Of a stretch of 12,116 nt of DNA, positions 1 to 6,774 are shown one piece after another. The first letter of the stretch is position 1. Every line of letters starts with the position of its first letter. The notes under the pieces are model-generated. The model made no database searches and was not told where the DNA came from. It saw only the letters and a program-made list of their open reading frames with translations. The stretch is taken from NCBI GenBank assembly GCA_905233785.1, contig CAJOCV010000068.1, forward strand, positions 1 to 12,116, read 5' to 3'. Origin of the DNA: an uncultured Oscillospiraceae bacterium. Its GTDB lineage: Bacteria > Bacillota > Clostridia > Oscillospirales > Oscillospiraceae. The translations under genes and the position numbers were made by a program.

Positions 1-13
1 TTTTTCACAGACC

Positions 14-218
14 CAGTTTTCAGTTTTCAGAATTCAGTTTTCAGACAGAAATTCAGAACATTCTTGCGCAAGCATAAGATCAAGAAAAGCGTATCCTTCG
101 ACTGCATCAATCGCCAACAAAATCGACTGTTCCTTTTTATATTGGGCTGATCGTATCCATATTGTTTTGGTATTATTCGTTTTCTTCTCTGAAAACTGAA
201 AACTGGATACTGAAAACT
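14..218. repeat. Inverted TTTTCAG-type repeat pair around an AT-rich core
   Basis: The left arm (14-44) is built from copies of TTTTCAG and the right arm (189-218) from the complementary CTGAAAA unit. The 17-mer CAGTTTTCAGTTTTCAG at 14-30 is matched exactly, in inverted orientation, at 189-205. Between the arms lie about 144 bases that are clearly more AT-rich than the surrounding genes and contain a 10-bp palindrome (CTTGCGCAAG, 63-72). No gene with a start codon and ribosome binding site was found in 1-257. The minus strand has an open frame through the core without a usable start. A lone CTGAAAACTG also occurs at 6011-6020, so the unit is probably dispersed in this genome. It resembles a small non-autonomous element or intergenic repeat; the class is not identified. 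Confidence 0.6.
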
Positions 219-246
219 ACGGGGATGTGATTTTTCACATCCCCGT
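219..246 (-). terminator. Hairpin terminator after the dehydratase operon
   Basis: The arms ACGGGGATGTG (219-229) and CACATCCCCGT (236-246) pair perfectly over 11 bp. A further A:T pair leaves a four-base T loop on the plus strand. The hairpin begins 12 bases past the stop of the 55-residue gene, so it most likely ends the leftward operon. Read leftward, the stem is followed within a few bases by a TTTT run. The U-tract is modest, so termination may be bidirectional or partly rho-dependent. A nearly identical stem-loop occurs at 6715-6738. Confidence 0.7.
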
Positions 247-257
247 TTGCTAAGCGC

Positions 258-425
258 TCAGATATACTGTTTCCGCTCCAAATGATCGTACCACTTTTCC
301 AGCAGGGGCGCGAGCAGGGCGGTGGCCTTCATGTCCAGGTTAAAGAAATAGACCGTGAAGGTGACCGCGAAAAAGCAGAGCGCAGCCGCCAGCAGGTACA
401 GGGGAAATTTGATCAGCTTTGACAT
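258..425 (-). CDS. Small single-span membrane protein (55 aa), last gene of the dehydratase operon
   Basis: This 55-codon frame reads from ATG (423-425) to TGA (258-260). An excellent Shine-Dalgarno AAGGAG sits about 8 bases upstream of the ATG, which is the main reason to call it a gene. The product starts MSKLIKFPLYLLAAALCFFA. Residues 7-30 form one hydrophobic, probably membrane-spanning segment. A charged tail of about 25 residues (KWYDHLERKQYI at the end) includes an amphipathic-looking helix. It starts 48 bases after the larger dehydratase subunit gene, in the same direction, and is followed directly by a terminator, so it is very probably cotranscribed. I do not recognise a family. It could tether or stabilise a partner at the membrane, or be unrelated to the dehydratase; function is unknown. 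The gene call rests on RBS, hydrophobicity and context. Confidence 0.75.
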   Translation of the reverse strand: MSKLIKFPLYLLAAALCFFAVTFTVYFFNLDMKATALLAPLLEKWYDHLERKQYI

Positions 426-454
426 GTTGTCAACTCCTTCTATTCATACAGGAA

Positions 455-469
455 CATCGTTTCACGATG
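455..469 (-). other. Short hairpin between dehydratase gene and small membrane-protein gene
   Basis: CATCGT (455-460) pairs with ACGATG (464-469) around a three-base loop. It lies just past the stop of the larger dehydratase subunit gene and upstream of the small gene's ribosome binding site. It has no U-tract, so it is unlikely to terminate. It could act as an mRNA processing or stability element that sets the relative level of the small protein. Its short length means chance is possible. Confidence 0.35.
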
Positions 470-473
470 GAAG

Positions 474-2072
474 TCAATAGGCCTCGTTGTCCGGGAGGTT
501 TTCCAGCGAGGGGTCGAGCGGCTCCTCGCGCAGGACGGTGCGCATATAGTTGTTCACCTGGTCGCGGATGGCCTGACGGGTGAACACACGCGGGTCGCAG
601 AGGTCGTGGCTGACCCACATGATGTGGATGCCGCGTTCACGCGCCTGCTCCTCAAACTGCCCGTGCATACCGGTGAGCGCCTTGCAGCTCATATGCTCCC
701 ACATCATGACGATGTCGGCGTTCATCTTTTCGCACAGCTCCCACAGCTCATCCACCAGCACCTTGTAGCCGCCGTGGGTGTGGTTGCGCATGATCATCTC
801 CATGTTGAGCATGGCCATGTCGCGGTAGGCCTGCTCGCGGTTTTCGGGCGTATCCTCCTCGGCGATCATGTCGGTGTTGATGACGGAGAGCATATCGGTC
901 AGCGGCACGACGCCCCAGCACTGCACCATCCAGTAGAGCATGTCGATCACATACTGCGGCTGCACGCCCCAGACGATGCAGCGGTGGCGGTACTCCTTGG
1001 CGTACATGCGCCTGGCCTCATAGCCCTGCTGGGCAAGCTTCAAGAGCTTGTGGTCGATGGTGACAAAGTCGGCGTTGCGGCCGGAATTGCCCATGTAGTT
1101 GGTGTCGTTATACAGGCTGAAGGCCGCGCCGAAGAACTGCGGATAGGAGGTGGAGTTGATCTCCATCTGCGCGATGCGGCAGCGGGTCGCGTCGTTGACG
1201 CGCTTGGCGGCGGCAAAGTACACGTCCCAGTCCCATTTCTCGCCGGTGTGCTCCTCGACGAAGGCGATGGCCTTCTTGATCTCGGTGGCGGCGTATTCCA
1301 TGACGTCCGGCTCCTTATGGCGAAGCGGGGTTGCGAGCTGGAAGGTGGGGATGCCGTACTCGCGCTCAAGGCGCTTGGCGATGATGCCGTTGCCCATCAG
1401 AGAGCCGTCACAGGTGGTGTTGTTCTGCACGGCGCACTTGCCGAGCACACAGAAGTCGTCGTCAATGGAGATGCCGGCCTCGGCCTCGGGCATGGGGCAG
1501 ACGTCGCCGGGGATGCCGTACTGCTGCGCCACGTCCAGATAGTGCATGACGTTGAACTGGTGGAAGATGTTGGAGGCGAACATGGTGGGCACTTCGCGCA
1601 GAATGGTGTGCACCTTCTTGGTGTCAAAGCCCATCATGAAGGTGACCATGGAGTTTTCGTCCGTGATGACGCACTTGTCGGAGTAGGCGACATCGTTGCC
1701 CACGCGGCGGTCGCCCCGGAAGCAGTTGGCGATGGCCTGCGTCACGTCGGCAATGACGAAGTTGAAGGAGGTGTGGGCGATGCGCAGCGCCTCGTCGCGC
1801 AATCCGACGGTGAACTTGTCCATGCCGTGGGGCACGAAGAGATAGCTCATCATCCAGCGGTAGCGGAAAAAGCCCTTGATGTTGCGCGGCACCACGATGA
1901 AGCGCGCCAGAACGGAGATCAGATACAGCCAGCGGGTGTAATCGTAAAGGGTGTCCTTCAGGCCGCGCCACTCACGGCGGGCGCGCACCTTCAGCTTTTC
2001 GTCATAGATCTTGCCGGGCGACTGCTCGCCGGCGCGCTTGACGGGGTTGACAAGCTTTTCAACCGTTTTCAT
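474..2072 (-). CDS. 2-hydroxyacyl-CoA dehydratase, HgdA/FldB-like large subunit (532 aa)
   Basis: This is a member of the benzoyl-CoA reductase / 2-hydroxyacyl-CoA dehydratase (HgdA/HgdB) family. These oxygen-sensitive cytoplasmic enzymes remove water from (R)-2-hydroxyacyl-CoA by a ketyl-radical mechanism. Each subunit normally carries a [4Fe-4S] cluster held by cysteines. Family-like stretches are CPMPEAEAG (192-200), the Cys-rich CAVQNNTTCDGS (213-224), MMWEHMSCKAL (456-466) and SHDLCDPRVFTRQAIRDQVN (488-507). Cluster-ligand candidates include C192, C213, C221, C463 and C492, but they cannot be assigned without a structure alignment. At 532 aa it is longer than typical family members (roughly 400-480); the surplus looks N-terminal, about the first 80 residues, basic and partly hydrophobic. 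The ATG has AAGGAG 7 bases upstream and overlaps the preceding gene's stop (ATGA), so the two subunits are translationally coupled. The substrate (2-hydroxyglutaryl-, lactoyl-, aryllactoyl-CoA or other) cannot be told from sequence. Confidence 0.9.
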   Translation of the reverse strand: MKTVEKLVNPVKRAGEQSPGKIYDEKLKVRARREWRGLKDTLYDYTRWLYLISVLARFIVVPRNIKGFFRYRWMMSYLFVPHGMDKFTVGLRDEALRIAHTSFNFVIADVTQAIANCFRGDRRVGNDVAYSDKCVITDENSMVTFMMGFDTKKVHTILREVPTMFASNIFHQFNVMHYLDVAQQYGIPGDVCPMPEAEAGISIDDDFCVLGKCAVQNNTTCDGSLMGNGIIAKRLEREYGIPTFQLATPLRHKEPDVMEYAATEIKKAIAFVEEHTGEKWDWDVYFAAAKRVNDATRCRIAQMEINSTSYPQFFGAAFSLYNDTNYMGNSGRNADFVTIDHKLLKLAQQGYEARRMYAKEYRHRCIVWGVQPQYVIDMLYWMVQCWGVVPLTDMLSVINTDMIAEEDTPENREQAYRDMAMLNMEMIMRNHTHGGYKVLVDELWELCEKMNADIVMMWEHMSCKALTGMHGQFEEQARERGIHIMWVSHDLCDPRVFTRQAIRDQVNNYMRTVLREEPLDPSLENLPDNEAY

Positions 2073-3268
2073 GCCTGCTCTCCTTTCTGGAGCTTTTTGA
2101 TCTCAATGCTCTCGACGAAGGCCTGTACGCGCGTGCGCATCTGTCCGGAGGAGGAAGCGATGTTGTAAGGCCGGTCAACGGACAGCACGGGGTAACCGTA
2201 GTCCACATGGAGCATCGAGGAGCCGAGCGTGCGCTCATAGGCCCAGGGGTCGCAGAACTTGACCTGCTCGTAGAGGATGCCGTCGGCGCCGTACTCCTTG
2301 GCAAGCTCCGCCACATACTGCTTGCGGCCGTAGACCTTGTCCATGCTCATCATGCGCGGACACTGGCAATTGCGGATGTAGTGGCGGCAGACCTGCGTGA
2401 GCGCGTCCTCTTCGTCGTTCAGCGCGATCTCCACGCGGCCGGGGTAGCTGCCGAAGCAGAAGCGGTCGCAGCAGACGAGAGCGCCCTGCTCCTCGATGAG
2501 CTTGATCATACCGGGATCGTCCATCTCCGAGCCGACCACCAGCAGCCGCGCGCGCCAGGGCTTTTCGTCCGGCTCGCGGGTTTTGAGCTCTTCGAGCGTC
2601 TCCTCCAGCTTCTCGATGACGAGGTATTTGGGACATACATAGGTCGCAAGACAGAGCACATGAAACTCATAGCCCGTGATGCGGGGCTTGTCGCCCTTGC
2701 GGAAATCACCGATCTCGCGGATCAGGCGGCAGACCTCGTTGTGCCGCGCAACGCTTTCGCGGATGGCGGCGTCGGAGACGTCCACCCCGTAGTTTTCCTG
2801 CAGGGGCTTGAGGACGTGATTCTTGCACTGCAGCACCGCAAGATCCACATCGCTCTCGGTGTTTTTGAAGGCGATCTCCATGTACTCGTGGAAGAATTTG
2901 GGGTTTCCCTCGCCCATGGTGTGCAGCAGCTCCATGTTCTCCACGGCGCGGTTCATCATGGTGCAGCCGTCGGGTGTGATGACGCAGTCGGCAAAGTTGT
3001 AGCCGCCCTCGATCGCGCGCTCTAAGAGGGCGCGGCTCGGCTCACAGAGCAGATTGGTCATGTAATACGTCGCGATGTCCATGGAGCCGGTGTGCGGGGC
3101 AAAAAGACGGATGGATACGCAGTTGTCCAGATTCAGCAGCGGTTCGGGCACGTTTTCGCAGGTGTAGGCGACGCAGACCTTGCCATCCCTCTTGGCCTGG
3201 GTGATGAGGGTGTTGTTGGCCTCCTGCAGCAGGTTTTCAAAGTAGATCAGATGCTTCAGGTCTCTCAT
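2069..3268 (-). CDS. 2-hydroxyacyl-CoA dehydratase, HgdB/FldC-like small subunit (399 aa)
   Basis: This is the partner subunit of the dehydratase encoded immediately downstream. Its length fits the HgdB/FldC side of the family (about 370-410 aa). Visible family traits are DGCTMMNRAVENM (100-112), the Cys-containing LCLATYVCPKYL (205-216), ALVCCDRFCFGSYPGR (263-278), EQVKFCDPW (334-342), and a C-terminal segment of the SGQMRTRVQAFVESIE type (374-389). C102, C212, C267, C271 and C339 are candidates for cluster or active-site roles. I chose ATG 3268 because AGAGGG lies 5 bases upstream and a promoter lies just beyond. The frame can be extended to a TTG at 3310, but that start would lie inside the promoter region. 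The gene is first in the operon and ends in an ATGA overlap with the large subunit. No ATP-dependent activator (HgdC/FldI type) or CoA-transferase is encoded in the window. Confidence 0.9.
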   Translation of the reverse strand: MRDLKHLIYFENLLQEANNTLITQAKRDGKVCVAYTCENVPEPLLNLDNCVSIRLFAPHTGSMDIATYYMTNLLCEPSRALLERAIEGGYNFADCVITPDGCTMMNRAVENMELLHTMGEGNPKFFHEYMEIAFKNTESDVDLAVLQCKNHVLKPLQENYGVDVSDAAIRESVARHNEVCRLIREIGDFRKGDKPRITGYEFHVLCLATYVCPKYLVIEKLEETLEELKTREPDEKPWRARLLVVGSEMDDPGMIKLIEEQGALVCCDRFCFGSYPGRVEIALNDEEDALTQVCRHYIRNCQCPRMMSMDKVYGRKQYVAELAKEYGADGILYEQVKFCDPWAYERTLGSSMLHVDYGYPVLSVDRPYNIASSSGQMRTRVQAFVESIEIKKLQKGEQA

Positions 3269-3295
3269 GCAATCCCTCTTTTCTTTTAGTGGCTG

Positions 3296-3323
3296 TGTAT
3301 AGTTTAACAAGCGAAAGGGTCAA
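3296..3323 (-). promoter_or_regulatory. Promoter of the dehydratase operon
   Basis: On the minus strand a -35 box TTGACC (3318-3323) and a -10 box TATACA (3296-3301) are separated by 16 bases. The predicted start point is about 20 bases upstream of the ATG at 3268, leaving a short leader that contains the AGAGGG ribosome binding site. The region just upstream (3368-3437) holds two inverted repeats that could be regulatory. Confidence 0.55.
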
Positions 3324-3367
3324 AATCAAGCTTGTGAGAAATCGGCGCCGTATTTTTATCCTTTTCG

Positions 3368-3390
3368 CAAATTTTGACTCTGAAAATTTG
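3368..3390. promoter_or_regulatory. Inverted repeat upstream of the dehydratase promoter, possible operator
   Basis: CAAATTTT (3368-3375) and AAAATTTG (3383-3390) are perfect 8-bp inverted arms around seven bases. The site is about 45 bases upstream of the -35 box of the dehydratase promoter. The right part reads CTGAAAATT, which matches one half of the CodY consensus AATTTTCWGAAAATT, but the left half does not match. The arms could also be a weak terminator stem for the upstream gene; no U-tract follows. The regulator is unknown. Confidence 0.35.
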
Positions 3391-3409
3391 GTCAAAGTGA
3401 CAGACGGTG

Positions 3410-3437
3410 GTAAGACATTTTCCTGAAAATGTCTTAC
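3410..3437 (-). terminator. 13-bp perfect inverted repeat over the stop codon of the EEP-family gene
   Basis: GTAAGACATTTTC (3410-3422) and GAAAATGTCTTAC (3425-3437) are perfectly complementary with two bases between them. As RNA this is a 12-bp stem with a 4-base loop. The TAA stop (3434-3436) of the leftward phosphatase/nuclease-like gene is part of the stem. Position argues for a transcript-end hairpin, but there is no U-tract after it. A protein-binding palindrome for the downstream dehydratase operon is an alternative. Confidence 0.5.
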
Positions 3438-4492
3438 CCGAGGGTGACGGACAGGGAGACGGGGTTGTGGTCGGAGTTTTCAAAGCTGAGATCGAGCGTC
3501 TCCACGGTGTTGACCGTCACATTGGGGGAGACGATGTAGCCGTCGATCACATAGTGCTGGGTATTCTCGGCGTCACCGGGATCGTAGGGCTGGTTTAAGA
3601 GACGGCAGCTCGGGTTCGAGACGTCATAGACGTAGGAAAAACCCTCCGGCAGCGCGTCGTCTTCCAGCACACCGGGCGTCCAGAGTTCGGGATCAAGGAT
3701 CGGGTAGCGCTCCAGGCTCCCGGGGAAGGTCTGGTTGAAGTCGCCGCCCGCGATGACGTAATTGCCCTTGCGGTATTCTTCCTCCAGAAGCCCCATGAGC
3801 TGCTCGGTCTGGGCGATCTTGCCCGCGCCGTCATCGTAGGCTTCCAGGTGAAGGTTTACCAGCACCAGCTCCCGGGCGCTTCCCTGGATGGGCAGCCGGG
3901 TCACCAGCAGGCAGCGCTTGAGGTTTGCGGTGCTGAGCGGCCAGGAGAAGGGGCAGGGGAGCGCGACGCGCACGGCGGAATCCATCTGATACTCCGACGT
4001 GGTCATCAGCCCGCTGTGCACCTTGCCGATGGGCGGCACGGGGATGGGCACGAAGGGGCAGGAGTAGTTGAGTGCGTGCACGGACTGACCGATGGAGAGG
4101 AAAGGCGTCTCGTCGATGCTGTAAGTGCGCTTGGAGTTCGTGTCCACCTCCTGCAGGATCACAAGGTCGTAGTCACCCAGCATGATCTGCCCCGCGATGC
4201 CGGAGAGGTAGCGCTTGACCGTGTCCTTGTCCGCGGACATGGAGTTTTCGCCGCCGTCCATGAAGAAGTCGGACTCCGCGCCGAGACCGGCGTAGCCGAT
4301 GTTCCAGGAGAGGAGGTGCAGGTTCTGCCCCGCCTGCAGGATGGGCGCGGGCTGCTCGGGCAGGTCGAAGAAGCTGAGCGTTTCCACCGGCGCGGGCTTA
4401 AACTCCGTCGCGGTCAGAAAGCCAAAGAGACCGCCCACGGCCAGAACCACCGCAAGCAGCAGGATCAGCAGAGTCTTGAGAAGCTTTTTCAT
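3434..4492 (-). CDS. Membrane-anchored endonuclease/exonuclease/phosphatase (EEP) family protein (352 aa)
   Basis: This is a metal-dependent phosphodiesterase of the EEP superfamily (DNase I / exonuclease III / sphingomyelinase fold). The N-terminus is a basic-hydrophobic signal or anchor (MKKLLKTLLI then about 16 more hydrophobic residues), so the domain likely acts outside the cytoplasm. Every catalytic signature of the fold is visible in order: SWNIG (62-66, N64), LQEVD (113-117, metal-binding E115), NLHLEAY (213-219, H215), GGDFNQT (249-255, D251 and N253), YVIDGYIVS (314-322, D318) and SDHNPV (340-345, D341 and the general base H342). The enzyme therefore looks complete. ATG 4492 has AAGGAGG 7-8 bases upstream and a strong promoter (4526-4554). 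The substrate (nucleic acid, phospholipid headgroup, sugar phosphate) cannot be deduced. It is monocistronic by layout, since the dehydratase operon downstream has its own promoter. Confidence 0.88.
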   Translation of the reverse strand: MKKLLKTLLILLLAVVLAVGGLFGFLTATEFKPAPVETLSFFDLPEQPAPILQAGQNLHLLSWNIGYAGLGAESDFFMDGGENSMSADKDTVKRYLSGIAGQIMLGDYDLVILQEVDTNSKRTYSIDETPFLSIGQSVHALNYSCPFVPIPVPPIGKVHSGLMTTSEYQMDSAVRVALPCPFSWPLSTANLKRCLLVTRLPIQGSARELVLVNLHLEAYDDGAGKIAQTEQLMGLLEEEYRKGNYVIAGGDFNQTFPGSLERYPILDPELWTPGVLEDDALPEGFSYVYDVSNPSCRLLNQPYDPGDAENTQHYVIDGYIVSPNVTVNTVETLDLSFENSDHNPVSLSVTLG

Positions 4493-4525
4493 AAAAACGC
4501 CTCCTTTGTCAGTATTTCTGCCATG

Positions 4526-4554
4526 ATTGTAACATCTTCTCTGCGCTTGTTCAA
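4526..4554 (-). promoter_or_regulatory. Promoter of the EEP-family gene
   Basis: On the minus strand TTGAAC (4549-4554) and TACAAT (4526-4531) are separated by exactly 17 bases, a near-consensus sigma-A promoter. The predicted start lies about 27 bases before the ATG at 4492. The promoter points away from the glyA promoter, with a 19-bp palindrome between them. Confidence 0.72.
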
Positions 4555-4559
4555 GGAAT

Positions 4560-4578
4560 ATTCGTCAAGTTGACGAAT
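4560..4578. promoter_or_regulatory. Perfect 19-bp palindrome between divergent promoters, candidate operator
   Basis: ATTCGTCAAGTTGACGAAT is a perfect inverted repeat with 9-base arms around a central G. It lies between the -35 box of the leftward EEP promoter (ending at 4554) and the -35 box of the glyA promoter (starting at 4578, sharing one base). This placement would let a dimeric repressor or activator act on either or both genes. It does not match an operator consensus I can name with confidence. No regulator gene is encoded beside it. Confidence 0.6.
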
Positions 4579-4606
4579 TGTAAGCGGAAGAAAAAGGGAT
4601 TATAAT
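4578..4606 (+). promoter_or_regulatory. Promoter of glyA
   Basis: TTGTAA (4578-4583) and a perfect TATAAT (4601-4606) are spaced 17 bases apart. The predicted start leaves a leader of about 27 bases, too short for a riboswitch. The ribosome binding site GGAGGG lies at 4628-4633. Confidence 0.72.
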
Positions 4607-4639
4607 GAGGCGAGACAAAATAGATATGGAGGGCTTTTC

Positions 4640-5881
<1,242 letters not shown>

Positions 5882-5883
5882 AA

Positions 5884-6000
5884 AATGAATAACGAATAAT
5901 GAATAGTGAATAGTTAAGGTGTTCCCCTTCGGGGAACGGATTATCATTCGTCGCGAAGCGACACCGCAACTATTCACTTTTCGCTATTCACTGTTCACTC
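5884..6000. repeat. Palindromic intergenic repeat element, long form
   Basis: About 31 bases made of GAATA/GTGAATA units (5884-5914) form an imperfect inverted repeat with the complementary tract at 5968-6000; the inner ends AGTGAATAGTT and AACTATTCACT match exactly. Inside are two small perfect hairpins: GTTCCCC-TTC-GGGGAAC (5921-5937) and GTCGC-GAA-GCGAC (5950-5962). It starts three bases after the glyA stop and ends before the plsY promoter. The same core occurs in opposite orientation at 9011-9082. It appears to be a dispersed, structure-forming, non-coding element, comparable in kind to REP/ERIC-like or MITE-derived repeats. Frames that run through it are not genes. Confidence 0.75.
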
Positions 6001-6033
6001 GTTGAATAATCTGAAAACTGTCAAGCGAAGCGC

Positions 6034-6062
6034 TTGCAAAGCGTAAGGTTGAGGATTATAAT
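6034..6062 (+). promoter_or_regulatory. Promoter of plsY
   Basis: TTGCAA (6034-6039) and a perfect TATAAT (6057-6062) are separated by 17 bases. The -35 box overlaps the right arm of a small CAAGCG-AAG-CGCTTG hairpin (6022-6036). The promoter lies just outside the repeat element, so plsY need not depend on glyA transcription. Confidence 0.65.
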
Positions 6063-6096
6063 ATTCAAAAATTCTGCTTGAAGCAGGTGATGCGCC

Positions 6097-6708
6097 ATGA
6101 ACATCCTGAAATTTCTGATCGTGATCGTGCTCGGCTATCTGCTGGGCTCGCTGTCGTCCTCCATCCTCCTGTCCCGGACGGCCTGGGGCGGCGATGTGCG
6201 CAGCAAGGGCAGCGGCAACGCGGGCGCGACCAATATGGCCCGTGTCTACGGCTGGGGCGCCGGTGTGCTGACGCTCGTGTGCGATATGGCAAAGACGGGC
6301 GCCGCCGTCTGGCTCGGCTGGAAGCTGCTGGGCGACTGGGGGCTCTGCGTGGGCGGCGTGTGCTGCATGCTGGGGCACTGCTTCCCGGTGTTTCATGAGT
6401 TCAAGGGGGGCAAGGGCATCTCCGTGGGCGCAGCCCTGGGGCTTGCCATCGACTGGCGCGTGTTCGTCATCATTATCACAGTGTTTTTGATCGTCGCGCT
6501 GCTGACAAAGAAGGTCTCCTGCGGCTCGGTCGCGGCGGCGGTGGCGATCGCCGTGTCCTCCGCGCTGCTCGCGGTGGGTACGCCGAAGCTAATGCTCGCG
6601 GTATGCGCCATGTGCCTTGCCATCTTCCAGCACCGCAGCAACCTCAAGCGGCTTATGAACGGCACCGAGCCGGATTTCAAGGCGGCTGACGACAGGAAAA
6701 AGAAATGA
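6097..6708 (+). CDS. plsY: Acyl-phosphate:glycerol-3-phosphate acyltransferase PlsY (203 aa)
   Basis: PlsY is an integral membrane enzyme that transfers an acyl group from acyl-phosphate to glycerol-3-phosphate, giving lysophosphatidic acid, the first committed step of phospholipid synthesis in most Firmicutes. The three conserved cytoplasmic motifs are all visible: GSGNAGATNMAR (38-49), LGHCFPVFHEFKGGKGIS (92-109) and QHRSNLKRLMNGTE (178-191). About five hydrophobic spans and a basic C-terminal tail are typical. ATG 6097 has AGGTGA 6 bases upstream. It is monocistronic by layout: own promoter upstream, terminator hairpin at 6714-6744 downstream. Its acyl-phosphate donor is normally made by PlsX, which is not encoded here. 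Confidence 0.97.
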   Translation: MNILKFLIVIVLGYLLGSLSSSILLSRTAWGGDVRSKGSGNAGATNMARVYGWGAGVLTLVCDMAKTGAAVWLGWKLLGDWGLCVGGVCCMLGHCFPVFHEFKGGKGISVGAALGLAIDWRVFVIIITVFLIVALLTKKVSCGSVAAAVAIAVSSALLAVGTPKLMLAVCAMCLAIFQHRSNLKRLMNGTEPDFKAADDRKKK

Positions 6709-6713
6709 CATTC

Positions 6714-6744
6714 GGGGGATGTGGTTTTTCACATCCCCATTTTG
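6714..6744 (+). terminator. Terminator hairpin after plsY
   Basis: GGGGATGTG (6715-6723) pairs perfectly with CACATCCCC (6730-6738) around a T-rich six-base loop, followed by an ATTTT tract. It begins six bases after the plsY stop. Stem and loop differ from the hairpin at 219-246 by a single loop base. The frame of the next gene can be extended leftward to a GTG inside this hairpin, but that start is rejected. Confidence 0.75.
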
Positions 6745-6774
6745 AGTTTAGTGTTTTTTGGAGAACTTCGATCT

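Noticed and set aside
14..44. CodY boxes in the TTTTCAG repeat tract
   Set aside because: The TTTTCAGAA core resembles half of a CodY site, but the tract is an iterated repeat mirrored at 189-218 with no promoter or gene beside it, so a repeat element explains it better.
1..257. CRISPR-like array at the left edge
   Set aside because: The repeats are short heptad-like units without uniform spacers and in inverted, not direct, arrangement; no cas genes are present.
606..2168. Long plus-strand open frame (520 codons) antisense to the dehydratase large subunit
   Set aside because: It is rich in Val, Gly, His, Asp and Ala with no recognisable motif. The opposite strand is an unmistakable enzyme with ribosome binding site and operon context. 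It is a codon-bias shadow.
3269..3310. TTG-start extension of the HgdB-like subunit
   Set aside because: It has no ribosome binding site and would include the predicted -10 box; ATG 3268 has AGAGGG at the right distance.
4493..4639. Riboswitch (for example glycine or tetrahydrofolate type) ahead of glyA
   Set aside because: The predicted leader from the TATAAT promoter to the start codon is only about 27 bases, too short to hold an aptamer.
6721..6774. Longer start for the DUF364 protein
   Set aside because: The upstream GTG lies inside the plsY terminator hairpin. ATG 6775 has a proper ribosome binding site.
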